Counted from the stretch's first letter, positions 36,406-45,071 are shown. The stretch: DNA of 64,000 bases from CAZTQN01 sp964615765 (GCA_964615765.1 CAZTQN010000001.1:62001-126000); one strand, 5' to 3'. Notes: a model not told the origin generated them from the sequence alone. Made by a program: numbers and translations.

Positions 36406-37509
36406 TCAGCGGCGCCCGTCGGTGTACACCCAGTCAGCCTTCCACGCCTCGTTCGACCAGCGACGCATGTCGCGCAGGTCGCGGATCCGGAGCATCTCGA
36501 CGTGCCCGTCGGCCATCGCCGAGATGACCTTCTTGCCGTGCCGCGCGTCCATGTAGCCCCACGAGACCGGAGCCTGCCGCTCGTCGAAGTCGTTGGACGC
36601 GGTCCAGTTGATGCGGGCCCCTTCGCCGCCGGTCGAGTTCCCGCCGGCCTGCCCGGTGGTCGGGTAGGTCAAGCCCGACGGCGGGAGCACTTCCCACCAG
36701 CCCGGAACAACCCGCGCGCTCGCCGACGCCGTGATCGTGCCCTTGCCCCAGTTGTTCCCGTTCGCCGTGTACCCGGTCAGATTGCCGACGTCATAGTTGC
36801 GCGTGCTGCTGAGCACCATCAGCTTCGACACCTGCTGAATCTCGTGCAGGTGCGTCACGTAGAACTTCCGGGCCGGGTGCCCGTGGTTGGCGCCCAGACC
36901 GAGCTGATCGCGGTTCCCGTTGGTGAACAGCGGGAAGGCGTTGCGGCTGGCGCTGCCGCCCACGAACGTGTAGTTGAAACCGAACGACGTGTGGTGCGCG
37001 AACGACCCCGCACGCCCGTTGGGCGACGAGTCGTACCACACCGTGCGCGGCGAGTAGCCGTCGAAGTACTGCGGCGCGTCCCGATTGGCGCGCTTAAAGA
37101 ACTCGACCGCCAGCTTCTTGTCCTGGACGATCGAATCCCACGGCAGACCCGACGCGCCCTGCCACCGCAGGCCCGCGATCTTGATCACGTTCCCTTCAAG
37201 CATGTACTTGTCGTTGAACGGGTCCGGGTGCAGCCAGTAGTACTTCGTCGGCGCGTTGTTCAAGTGTCCCACGGCCCACGGGATGTACCCGGTGAACGCC
37301 GCGTCCTTGTTGTCGACGCCGTAGTTATTCCAGGCCACCATGTGCTGGTTGGCCCCGGCCTGTTCCTTCAACATCGCCGCGATCGCCCGCGCCTGGCCCA
37401 GGGCCGGCAGCAGGATGCTGATCAAGAGCGCGATGATCGCGATGACCAGAAGCAGTTCCACCAGCGTAAACGCGGAACGAAAGCGGCCGTGCGTGCTCGC
37501 GCGCGTCAT
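36406..37509 (-). CDS. Prepilin-like protein with N-terminal methylation motif
   Basis: A 367-residue protein. ATG 37509 follows GGAG by eight bases. Residues about 12-40 hold the type IV prepilin motif (SAFTLVELLLVIAIIALLI), cleaved between Ala and Phe by prepilin peptidase. The remainder is a long exported domain ending in MADGHVEMLRIRDLRDMRRW. Planctomycetes have many such pseudopilin-like proteins of unclear role. It is paralogous to the next gene upstream: both share the methylation motif and the DGH...LRDMR ending. Confidence 0.85.
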   Translation of the reverse strand: MTRASTHGRFRSAFTLVELLLVIAIIALLISILLPALGQARAIAAMLKEQAGANQHMVAWNNYGVDNKDAAFTGYIPWAVGHLNNAPTKYYWLHPDPFNDKYMLEGNVIKIAGLRWQGASGLPWDSIVQDKKLAVEFFKRANRDAPQYFDGYSPRTVWYDSSPNGRAGSFAHHTSFGFNYTFVGGSASRNAFPLFTNGNRDQLGLGANHGHPARKFYVTHLHEIQQVSKLMVLSSTRNYDVGNLTGYTANGNNWGKGTITASASARVVPGWWEVLPPSGLTYPTTGQAGGNSTGGEGARINWTASNDFDERQAPVSWGYMDARHGKKVISAMADGHVEMLRIRDLRDMRRWSNEAWKADWVYTDGRR

Positions 37510-37740
37510 GTCGGATCTCCGGGCCCTGCGTTCGACGCAGTGCCGTGTCATCCTTGTTTGTAAAACGAACCGGAACGTTGCTGACCGAATGCCGCCCGAA
37601 TGGGCTGTACAAAGACTACCACACGTTTCGACGCCCGTGCAACCGCTTCCCCAGTTTTCCTTGAAATGAGCCCGACGGGGTACCGCCCATCCGGACCACA
37701 CCTGATCTCCGGGTTACCACCGCACCGGGAGCCGCCGGCA

Positions 37741-38643
37741 TCACCGGGGCGACAGCACGGACCAGTCCGCCCGCGTCGCCGCGTCGGACCACATCCGCAT
37801 GTCGCGGAGCTGGTCAAACCCGCGCCGCTCGGCGTGCCCGTCCAGCATCACGAGGGCCGCCTTGCCGCCGTGGCGGTAATGGATGTGCCCGTACTGGCTG
37901 GGCGTGGTGCCCTCGCCGTCCGACGGCGGGGCGGTGGCGCTCCAGCGGACCAGGAAATCCCTCGGGGCGTCGGCTCGGAAGTACCCGGGAACCATCGAGT
38001 TGTCGTCGAAGTTGATGTTGTACGCGCTGGCGAAGGTCACCAGCCCGCTGGGCCGCTGGGCCTGGTCGATGCGGGTCAGGTAGAACGGGCCGTAGGTGCG
38101 GAGGTAGAGCGCGTCGAACCCGCGCCGGTCGGCGTCGCCGCCGAGGAACGTGCCGTTCAGGCCATACGACGGCGTGAGGCTCACGATGTACCGGAAATCG
38201 CTGCGCTGGCGGTAGCGCCGGAGCGTCGGCTCGTCCTGATAGAGACCCGAGAAGTTGTAATCCAGGTACGGGGCCAAGCGCCATGGGTACCGCTGGGCCG
38301 GCACGCCGGTGATGGCTTCGCCGTTGCTATCCAACGCGGCGAGCTGGGGTGCGTTGCCCGGCGCGAACGGATCGACCCATTCCGCCGGTGCGTACGCGGG
38401 GATCAGCCCGCCTTTGTTGTCGGTGGCGTACACGGCGTAGGCGACGCCCAGCTGTTGCCCGCCCGCGAGTTCGCGCGTGGCCCGAGCGGCCTGCCGGGCT
38501 TTGCTGACGGCGGGAAGTGTCACCCCGATGAGCAGGGCGACAATGGCAATGACGACCAGGAGTTCGATCAGCGTGAAGGCCGCGACCCGGGACGACGCCG
38601 TGGAGAACCGCTCACCATTCCGTTGGAAGCTATTTCCTGACAT
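37741..38643 (-). CDS. Prepilin-like protein, paralogue of the downstream gene
   Basis: A 300-residue protein with the prepilin motif AAFTLIELLVVIAIVALLIG at residues 21-40 and an exported domain ending VMLDGHAERRGFDQLRDMRMW. The similar C-terminus indicates tandem duplication with the neighbouring prepilin-like gene. Unlike its neighbour it has a short N-terminal leader and no obvious ribosome-binding site. Its promoter should lie in the unusually AT-rich 38644-38770 region, divergent from the iron-regulated operon. Confidence 0.83.
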   Translation of the reverse strand: MSGNSFQRNGERFSTASSRVAAFTLIELLVVIAIVALLIGVTLPAVSKARQAARATRELAGGQQLGVAYAVYATDNKGGLIPAYAPAEWVDPFAPGNAPQLAALDSNGEAITGVPAQRYPWRLAPYLDYNFSGLYQDEPTLRRYRQRSDFRYIVSLTPSYGLNGTFLGGDADRRGFDALYLRTYGPFYLTRIDQAQRPSGLVTFASAYNINFDDNSMVPGYFRADAPRDFLVRWSATAPPSDGEGTTPSQYGHIHYRHGGKAALVMLDGHAERRGFDQLRDMRMWSDAATRADWSVLSPR

Positions 38644-38769
38644 GTGTGTCCAGAACTGTATCGGCTGACCCGGGGCTCTGTCTCATTTAGCCATCATTTT
38701 CGAATCATTGGGCGAAATGTACGCGAAAATACTGGCTGACAGGAAAAAATTCAAAATCGTGCCGGGCAG

Positions 38770-38807
38770 TTGACCCGGAGTCTAGTCGTGTTGAGAATCA
38801 GTCTCAA
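38770..38807 (+). promoter_or_regulatory. Promoter with Fur-box-like palindrome ahead of the heme oxygenase operon
   Basis: TTGACC (38770-38775), a 17-base spacer and GAGAAT (38793-38798) form a promoter. TTGAGAATCAGTCTCAA (38791-38807) is an inverted repeat with perfect 6-bp arms that matches the classical Fur box TGAGAATNATTCTCA closely. It covers the -10, so iron-loaded Fur would block transcription. A second, weaker Fur-like AT-rich stretch may lie at 38691-38710. Confidence 0.65.
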
Positions 38808-38820
38808 CGAAAGGGCCGAG

Positions 38821-39990
38821 ATGCTCCGTCAGATTTGTGCGCGTCGAGCGGGTACGGGACTGGTTGTGGCGGTCGCGGCGTGGACTACGTCAATTGGCGC
38901 GGCGAGCGGCCAGTCGGTCGACACGGTGCTGCCGTCGCCGAGCATCGATCGGTGGATGTACAACTTCAATCAGTCGCCCGGGTCGGAGACGGGGGCGCCG
39001 GTGTTCTCGCCGTTCGGATACACGGGGCCCGAGGGGGAGAACGCGTGGGACGATCATGACGGGCAGTTCCTGATCGGGTTCGACACCGGGGGCATCGTGC
39101 CCACGGGGCGACCGCTGAACAACTACCGCGTGCTGGGCGTGACGGCGACGGTGCGGAACACGCGGTACCAGACCTTCCGCTACGACAACAGCTATGACGC
39201 GTGGCCCACGTTCATCGCCCCGAGCGATCCGGCGTATGTCGCCGACGCGGACGTGGGGCGTCCGGTCGAGATGTACGTGACCGGGTACCGCAACGGATTC
39301 ACGCCGACGACCTTCCGGCACGACGTGACGTTCGACGGCGGGCTGCCGGTGATCGGGACGGTCAGCCCGTTCTCCGGGCCGGGCTTCAACCCGGGCTTCC
39401 CGTTCACGCTGCCGCAGCGGCAGACGCGGAACGTGTACCCGGCCCAGTACAACCCGGACGGGAGCATCCGCGACATCTCGAACAACATTGATGAGCGGTT
39501 CGACCCGCGGCCGGTGGCGATCGGCGTCGCGGTGCCGACGCCGGAGCAGGAACTCGGCACGGCCTCGAGCCCGATCGCGGCCCCGAACACGGCGGTGAAC
39601 CCGGGCGACCTGGTGCCGGCGTGGACGGACTTCGCGTTCACGGTGGATGTGAGCAACCCGGACGCGATCCGCGGGATTCGCGAGGGGCTGGCGGCGGGCC
39701 GGGTGAACTTCATCATCACGTCGCTGCAGAGCACCTTCCAGCAGGGGGCCAACCCGCCGCGGTTCGTGACGCGCGTCGGCGCGAACGGCGACCCGCGTGC
39801 CCGCCCGGCGCGGCTGTCGATCCGCGTGTGCGTCGGGGCGCCGGCCGACTGGAACTGCGACGGCTCGACGTCGGTGCAGGACATCTTCGATTTTCTGACC
39901 GGGTGGTTCGCGAACGCGGGCGACTTTAACGCCGACGGTGCGACGACGGTGCAGGACCTGTTCGACTATCTTGCGGCGTACTTTTCGTGA
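38821..39990 (+). CDS. Secreted protein with GC-type dockerin-like C-terminal tail
   Basis: A 389-residue exported protein from ATG 38821 (a hydrophobic signal, LVVAVAAWTTSIGAASG). The central 300 residues look like an extracellular beta-rich domain of unknown family. The C-terminus has two calcium-binding-like repeats, APADWNCDGSTSVQDIFDFL and AGDFNADGATTVQDLFDYL, the dockerin-like tail that marks many secreted Phycisphaerae proteins. Its partner and role are unknown. The position behind a Fur-type site and ahead of a heme oxygenase suggests a part in iron or heme acquisition (inference). Confidence 0.8.
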   Translation: MLRQICARRAGTGLVVAVAAWTTSIGAASGQSVDTVLPSPSIDRWMYNFNQSPGSETGAPVFSPFGYTGPEGENAWDDHDGQFLIGFDTGGIVPTGRPLNNYRVLGVTATVRNTRYQTFRYDNSYDAWPTFIAPSDPAYVADADVGRPVEMYVTGYRNGFTPTTFRHDVTFDGGLPVIGTVSPFSGPGFNPGFPFTLPQRQTRNVYPAQYNPDGSIRDISNNIDERFDPRPVAIGVAVPTPEQELGTASSPIAAPNTAVNPGDLVPAWTDFAFTVDVSNPDAIRGIREGLAAGRVNFIITSLQSTFQQGANPPRFVTRVGANGDPRARPARLSIRVCVGAPADWNCDGSTSVQDIFDFLTGWFANAGDFNADGATTVQDLFDYLAAYFS

Positions 39991-40160
39991 GTCGCGTGAG
40001 CGTGGACTCGGCCGGGGCGCCTGCTCCGGCCGAGGCGCCGGCCCGGACGCCCTGGCTGCGTCGGATCGGTGTGGCGGGATTCCTGTTTTTCTTGATCAAG
40101 GGACTGCTTTGGCTTACGGTGCCGGCCGCGATCGCGGCGTGGCGCGGGTGGGCCGGGTGA
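39987..40160 (+). CDS. 57-residue single-pass membrane protein
   Basis: GTG at 39987 overlaps the previous stop (GTGA), so the frame is translationally coupled. It reads VSRVSVDSAGAPAPAEAPAR, then TPWLRRIGVAGFLFFLIKG and LLWLTVPAAIAAWRGWAG. One membrane helix is flanked by Arg residues. It ends 12 bases before the heme oxygenase start. Being inside the putative iron operon makes it a candidate small subunit or assembly factor for heme handling, but no family is recognised. Confidence 0.6.
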   Translation: MSRVSVDSAGAPAPAEAPARTPWLRRIGVAGFLFFLIKGLLWLTVPAAIAAWRGWAG

Positions 40161-40172
40161 AAGGGCTCAAGC

Positions 40173-40793
40173 ATGCACAGCGGGACCGTGAGCGTGATGG
40201 ACCGTCTGAAGCAAGGCACGATGGAGCACCACGCGCGGGCGGAGGGCAAGGCCTTCCAGGCGGCGATGGTGCAGGGGCGGATCACCAAGGCGCAGTACGC
40301 CGCGTGGCTCGGGCAGATGTTGCACGTGCACGAGGCGCTGGAAGCGGCCATCGACGGGGCCCGGGCCGGCACGCCGGAACTGCGCGTTGTGGGCGATGAG
40401 CACCGGCACTCGGCCCGCTTGAAGGAAGATCTCGCGGCTCTCGGGGCGGGCGCGCCGACGCCGCTGCCGGCGACGAAGACGCTGGTGGCCCGCATCCAGT
40501 CGCTGGGTGTCGCCGACCCGGTGGCCCTGCTCGGCATGCACTACGTGCTCGAGGGGAGCATGAACGGCAACACGTACATCGCCCGGGCCGTTCGGCGGAC
40601 GCTGGGCCTCTCGCCCGGGACGGGAGATCGCTACCTCGATCCGTACGGCGAGCGGCAGCGGCAGGTGTGGGGCGCGTGGCGCGGGAGCGTGGACGGGCTC
40701 GGGCTGTCCGACCAGAGCGGCGACCGGATGCTCGACGCCGCCCGGGTCATGTTCGACGGCATCGGGGCGATGAGCGACGAGGTGATGGCGTAA
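40173..40793 (+). CDS. Biliverdin-producing heme oxygenase
   Basis: A 206-residue all-helical protein of heme oxygenase size. TMEHHARAEGKAFQAAMVQGR supplies the likely proximal histidine near residue 20, and GMHYVLEGSMNGNTYIAR is the distal-helix glycine-rich region. Such enzymes open heme to biliverdin, CO and Fe(II), using an external electron donor. It is the third gene of the operon behind a Fur-box-like site, consistent with use of heme as an iron source. A bacteriophytochrome-linked role is less likely because no phytochrome gene is nearby. Confidence 0.85.
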   Translation: MHSGTVSVMDRLKQGTMEHHARAEGKAFQAAMVQGRITKAQYAAWLGQMLHVHEALEAAIDGARAGTPELRVVGDEHRHSARLKEDLAALGAGAPTPLPATKTLVARIQSLGVADPVALLGMHYVLEGSMNGNTYIARAVRRTLGLSPGTGDRYLDPYGERQRQVWGAWRGSVDGLGLSDQSGDRMLDAARVMFDGIGAMSDEVMA

Positions 40794-40824
40794 GCGGGCC
40801 GGGCGGTTGAGGTCACCAAGGTCC

Positions 40825-41868
40825 TCAGCCGGCGTGCCCCGGGAGCAGCGGGAGCAGGCGCTCGCCGATGATCTGGACGTCCTCGTGCATGGGACTGCAC
40901 TGGGCGAGGATGAGTTCGACCCCGAGACGCTCGTACTCGTCGATGCGTTCGGCGATCTGCTCCGGCGTGCCGACGAGCATCGGGCGGAGCCCGCGGTTGG
41001 AGACGGAGTAGTCCTCCAGGCTGATGTTGGTGCGCAGCTTTGATCCGCTGACGAACGCCTGGTAGGTCTCGTAGGTCTTGCGGTCGGCGTGCACGTCGGT
41101 GATACGGGCCAGCTCGCGCCGAGCGTCGTCCTCGCGGTCTCGGCAGATGATGTACGCGGCCATGCCGAAACGCATCGGCGTGAGCCCGAGGCGTTCACGC
41201 CGCGTGCGGACATCGGCGATGAGGGCGCCGATCGCGCCGGGCGTGTCGCCGTGCATGAGGTACCCGTCGCACTCGCGGGCGATCATCTCGCGTCCCTCGT
41301 CGGACTCGCCGCCCGCCCAGATGGGCACGCCCGGCGTCTGCACCGGCGGAGGGGAGAGGACGGCGGACTTCGCCGCGTAGAACTTGCCCGCGAAGTCGAA
41401 GGTTTGGCCGGCCCACATGCCCTTCATCACGCGGGCGAACTCGGCGGACCGCTGGTAGCGTTCGGCGTGGTCGAGCCACGACCCGACGTACATCTCCATT
41501 TCTTCCCGCCACCACGCGGACACGAGGTTGAGTTCGAAGCGGCCGCGCGAGATGTGGTCGATGTTCGCGGACATCTTCGCGACGACCTGCGGGAGCCGGA
41601 AGCCGGGGCGGACGGCGGCCATCAGACGGATGCGTTCGGTGATAGCGGCCAGCGCGGAGATCGTCGTCCAGGCTTCGAGGACGGGGGCATCGTGCCCGCG
41701 GATGTCGTTGAGATTGAGCTCGGCGACGAGGATCGTGTGGAAGCCGAGCCGGTCCGCCGCGCGGGCGACGCGGGCGTTGTACTCGAAGGACCAGTCCATC
41801 CCCTCGTCGGGAACGTTGCGCAGCCAGGCGCCGAAGATGGGAAGCCAGATACCGATGCGTGCGGACAT
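40825..41868 (-). CDS. LLM-class flavin-dependent monooxygenase (SfnG/SsuD-like)
   Basis: A 347-residue TIM-barrel luciferase-like monooxygenase. ATG 41868 follows GAGGTG by six bases. Family features are IGIWLPIFGAWLRNVPDEG, TILVAELNLND, AWTTISALAAIT, FELNLVSAWWREEMEMYG-like region (ELNLVSAWW) and PIWAGGESDEGREMI. The N-terminus resembles dimethylsulfone/alkanesulfonate monooxygenases that use FMNH2, which would make sulfur scavenging likely, but substrate assignment is tentative. It lies 58 bases after the ATP-grasp gene on the same strand, and the two are probably one operon. Confidence 0.82.
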   Translation of the reverse strand: MSARIGIWLPIFGAWLRNVPDEGMDWSFEYNARVARAADRLGFHTILVAELNLNDIRGHDAPVLEAWTTISALAAITERIRLMAAVRPGFRLPQVVAKMSANIDHISRGRFELNLVSAWWREEMEMYVGSWLDHAERYQRSAEFARVMKGMWAGQTFDFAGKFYAAKSAVLSPPPVQTPGVPIWAGGESDEGREMIARECDGYLMHGDTPGAIGALIADVRTRRERLGLTPMRFGMAAYIICRDREDDARRELARITDVHADRKTYETYQAFVSGSKLRTNISLEDYSVSNRGLRPMLVGTPEQIAERIDEYERLGVELILAQCSPMHEDVQIIGERLLPLLPGHAG

Positions 41869-41926
41869 GATGGACACCTCGGCGCGGGCACATGCCCGCG
41901 CGCAGGAACGTGGGAATCCGGATTGA

Positions 41927-42874
41927 TCAACAGTGGGCGGCGGTCTGAGCGGGGTTCGCGCGGGGAAGGCGAGCGGCGGCCAGCTCTCGTTCGAGGAGCG
42001 CCGTCAGGGCGGCGCCGGCGGCGCCGTCGCCGGCCTGGTCCTCGATCGCGGCGTTGTAGTTGGTCGTGGCGTTGATGTCGTAGGTGAAGGGGCGGCCGTC
42101 GCGGTCGCGCACGAACTCGATCCCGCAGACGTCCAGCCCGCACGCGCGCGTGAGCCGGGCGTAGCGCTCCAGCACCGGGTCGGTGAATCCTTCCAGCAAC
42201 CGGAACTTGCCGCCGACGGCGCAGGGCGCGCAGGAATCGGCCGGGCAGAGCTCGAAGCCGCCGGCGGTGCTGGAACTGATGGCGTACACGAACTTGCCGC
42301 CGACAAACTCGCACCGGGTGATGACCGGTTCGAGCGGCTGGATGTACTCCTGGAGCAGGTGCACGCCGTCGGGCGACGGCTCGAAGAGCGGGTCGGACAA
42401 GTAGGCGTCGAGCTGATCGAACGAGGCGGCCAGGCGTACGCCCAGCCCCTTGCCGCCGCGGTTGGGCTTGATGATGAGCGGGAACGTGAGCGATCGTGCG
42501 GCGGTGCGCACGGCGTCGGCGGCGCCGATGACGGTCGTGGTGCGGGGCGTGTCGATCCCGGCCTGGCGGAGCGCCAGGTGCTGGCGCGCCTTGGACATCT
42601 CCAGGGCCAGCGCGTCGGGGCCGTTGAGCACGCGGCGCCCGTGCGCGGCGAGCCACGCGAGCAGCCCGCGGGCGTGGTTGGCGGAATGGGCGTGCCCGCG
42701 CGTGTGGGCGCTGGCGCTCATGCGGTTGAAGAACACGCCCTCCGGCGGGGCCGCGTCGAGGTCGATCGCGCCCTGATCGGTGTACCACTCGGTCCACGGG
42801 ATGCCCGCGCGATCCAGTCGCCGGCCAAGGGGAGCCAGCCAGTCCGGGTGCTCGTTGATGATGTGGACGCGCAT
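41927..42874 (-). CDS. ATP-grasp ligase of the RimK-like family
   Basis: A 315-residue protein with an ATP-grasp core: LIIKPNRGGKGLGVRL (phosphate-binding loop), a DGVHLLQEYIQP hinge and DINATTNYNAAIEDQ (metal-binding end). Such enzymes join a carboxylate, as an acyl phosphate, to an amine or thiol. The Cys cluster LCPADSCAPCAVGG at about residues 205-220 is unusual and may bind metal. Partners and substrate are unknown. Transcription continues into the flavin monooxygenase gene. Confidence 0.78.
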   Translation of the reverse strand: MRVHIINEHPDWLAPLGRRLDRAGIPWTEWYTDQGAIDLDAAPPEGVFFNRMSASAHTRGHAHSANHARGLLAWLAAHGRRVLNGPDALALEMSKARQHLALRQAGIDTPRTTTVIGAADAVRTAARSLTFPLIIKPNRGGKGLGVRLAASFDQLDAYLSDPLFEPSPDGVHLLQEYIQPLEPVITRCEFVGGKFVYAISSSTAGGFELCPADSCAPCAVGGKFRLLEGFTDPVLERYARLTRACGLDVCGIEFVRDRDGRPFTYDINATTNYNAAIEDQAGDGAAGAALTALLERELAAARLPRANPAQTAAHC

Positions 42875-42994
42875 GACCCGTTCGTATCGATGCCGCGGGC
42901 GGCGAAAGGTTGCCGCAGAAGGTTATTCGGAGCGTGCGGGCCCGGCCTTGGCTCGACCCGGGCAAGGCTTCGGCGGCCGGCGCTAGCATGGCGC

Positions 42995-43348
42995 ATGCCC
43001 AAAGCCAGCAGCGGGAAAAAGTCGGAAGAATCCTGGGTGTTCGCCGACGAGCCGAGCCTGGGGGTGCTGTCGCTCCGGCGGATTGTGATCGACAAGTCGT
43101 CGTCGGTCCTGGCGGTGTTCCGCGGGCCGGACGGGTCGTGGCAGTTCCTGGACGGGGGCGAGCTCTCGGAAGATGACGCGGCGGTGGTGGGCTTGAAGGA
43201 GATGGTGGACTTCGACCCGACGCTGGTGCAGCTGGCGGCGCTCCCGCCGGGCTGGAGCGCGTTCCGGGAGGAGGTTGGCGGGGCGTGGTACGTCGAGCCG
43301 TGCGAGGACGACGAAGAGATGGACGAGTCGGAGGACGAGCAGCCGTGA
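42995..43348 (+). CDS. Small conserved-looking protein coupled to the response regulator
   Basis: A 117-residue soluble protein: SWVFADEPSLGVLSLRRIVI, FRGPDGSWQFLDGGE, MVDFDPTLVQLAALPPGWS and an acidic tail (CEDDEEMDESEDEQP). The alternating W/F and GW features recall small immunity-like domains, but I cannot name the family. ATG 42995 lies five bases after TAGCAT. Its stop overlaps the GTG of the response regulator (GTGA), implying coupled expression. Confidence 0.65.
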   Translation: MPKASSGKKSEESWVFADEPSLGVLSLRRIVIDKSSSVLAVFRGPDGSWQFLDGGELSEDDAAVVGLKEMVDFDPTLVQLAALPPGWSAFREEVGGAWYVEPCEDDEEMDESEDEQP

Positions 43349-44927
43349 GCGGGAAGAACAACGCGCTGTCGGCGCAGGTGTTGATCGTCGACGACGAGGT
43401 GGACCACGCGGAGGTGATGGCCGAGGCGCTGAAGAAGCCGGGCCACGTGTGCACGATCGTGAACGATCTGACGCGGGCGCTGGACGAGCTGAAGCACGGG
43501 CACTTCGACGTGATCGTGACGGACCTCCGGATGCCGAACTCGGCGGGCGTGAGCGGGACGGCGGCGGACGGGTCGGACGCGGGGCTGAAGGTGCTGGAGA
43601 ACGCGCGGCTGATGCAGCCGCACGCCGAGACGGTGATGGTGACGGCCCACGGGGACGTCGCGACGGCGCGGGCGGCGTTCAAGTACGGCGCGTACGACTT
43701 CATCGAGAAGCCGCTGGACCTGGCGGTGTTCCGCGAACTGATCAACCGGGCGGCGGAGAACGTGCTGCTGCGTCACGAGGCGCACGCCGACGGCGCGGGC
43801 GAGGCCCGCCTGGGCGAGATTGTTCAGCACGACGGGTTCGAGGGGATCATCGCCGGCTCGGAGCCGATGCGCCGGATCATCCAGACGGTGCGGGCGGTGG
43901 CGCCGAGCATGATCCCGGTGTTGATCACGGGCGAGAGCGGGACGGGCAAGGAACTGATCGCGCAGGCGATTCATCGCAACTCGCCGCGGGGCAAGAACCG
44001 GTTCGTGGCCTTCAACTGCGCCGGGCAGGCGGAGAGCCTGCTGGAGGACACGCTGTTCGGGCACGTGCGCGGCGCGTTCACGGGGGCGGACAAGGAGCGC
44101 GAGGGGCTGTTCGAGTATGCCAGCGGCGGGGCCGTGCCGGCGGACAAGGCGGGCGCGTGGAGCAAGGGCGGGACGCTGTTCCTCGACGAGATCGGGGACA
44201 TGCCGCTGACGATGCAGGCCAAGCTGCTGCGCACGCTGGAGACGGGCGAGGTGGTGCGGCTGGGCTCGAACGACCCGCGGAAGTGCGACGTGCGGTTCGT
44301 CAGCGCGACGAACAAGAACCTGGAGCGGGCCGTCCAGGACGGGACGTTCCGGCAGGATTTGTACTACCGCATCAAGGGCGCGCACGTGCACCTGCCGCCT
44401 TTGCGGGAGCGGCGCGACGACATCCCGCGGATGATCCGGCACGGGATCACGCGGTTTGCGCAGCAGATGCAGGCCCCCGGCGCGCCGACGCCGGACATTA
44501 CGGATGCGGCCCTGATGCGTCTGACGGCGTACGCCTGGCCCGGCAACGTGCGGCAACTGCTGAACGTGACGCAGAACATGGTGGTGATGGCGATCGGGGA
44601 GCACGCGGCGGCGGGAGGCGCTGGCGGGGCGGCGGGGGGGGGGCAGGGAGTGGGGGGGGCGACGTCATCCGGCTGGACGTGCGGCACATCCCGGACGATG
44701 TCCGCACGGAGGACTCGGCGGAGACCGAGGCGGGGGCTGGGGGTGGTGCGGGCGACTCAACCGGGCAAGCGGGCACGCTCGCGGGGACGAGCCTGGAACT
44801 GCTGGAAAAGAAGGCGATCCGCGAGACGCTGCGGCTGACGGCGGGCAACCGCGAGCAAGCCGCCAAGCTGCTGGGCATCGGCGAGCGCACGCTGTACCGG
44901 AAACTCAAGGAATACGGGCTGCGGTGA
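43345..44927 (+). CDS. NtrC-family sigma-54 response regulator, HTH domain out of frame after poly-G tract
   Basis: Starts with GTG 43345. Receiver domain (residues 1-130) with Asp60 in VIVTDLRMPN; AAA+ domain with Walker A GESGTGKELIAQA at about 196, the sigma-54-contacting GAFTGA at about 243, Walker B GGTLFLDEIGDMP and an insert with a second Lys/Gly turn. After the AAA+ domain comes a Gly/Ala linker with runs of 10 and 8 G residues. Beyond these, the original frame ends at 44838 with unrelated sequence, while the -1 frame encodes a Fis-type HTH (REQAAKLLGIGERTLYRKL) ending at 44927. Adding one G, or removing two, would rejoin them. As read, the protein lacks its DNA-binding domain; phase variation, polymerase slippage or an assembly error are possible. 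Confidence 0.85.
44634..44659 (+). repeat. Two homopolymeric G runs at the frameshift
   Basis: Ten G residues at 44634-44643 and eight at 44652-44659, separated by CAGGGAGT. The two frames of the response regulator meet here. Runs of this length are typical slippage sites. Confidence 0.9.
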
Positions 44928-44987
44928 TCGCTTGGGCGCAGGGGGCGGGTGGGCGGTGCCGTTTTGCACGTTTCGCCGGAAGAACCC

Positions 44988-45015
44988 TTGCGGGCCCCGG
45001 CACATTTTGTACACT
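44988..45015 (+). promoter_or_regulatory. Promoter of the small membrane protein gene at 45072
   Basis: TTGCGG (44988-44993) and TACACT (45010-45015) are separated by 16 bases and lie about 57 bases before the ATG, which has its own GGAG. Confidence 0.45.
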
Positions 45016-45071
45016 CTGCTCCGGTTTGCTGAATGGCCGGGCGGGTGTGGTGATCGTTTGTGGAGTTCAGC

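Noticed and set aside
44841..44927. Separate small gene for the Fis-type HTH
   Set aside because: It has no start codon or ribosome-binding site of its own near 44660-44840 that would make a sensible protein; the fragment is the expected C-terminus of the sigma-54 regulator.
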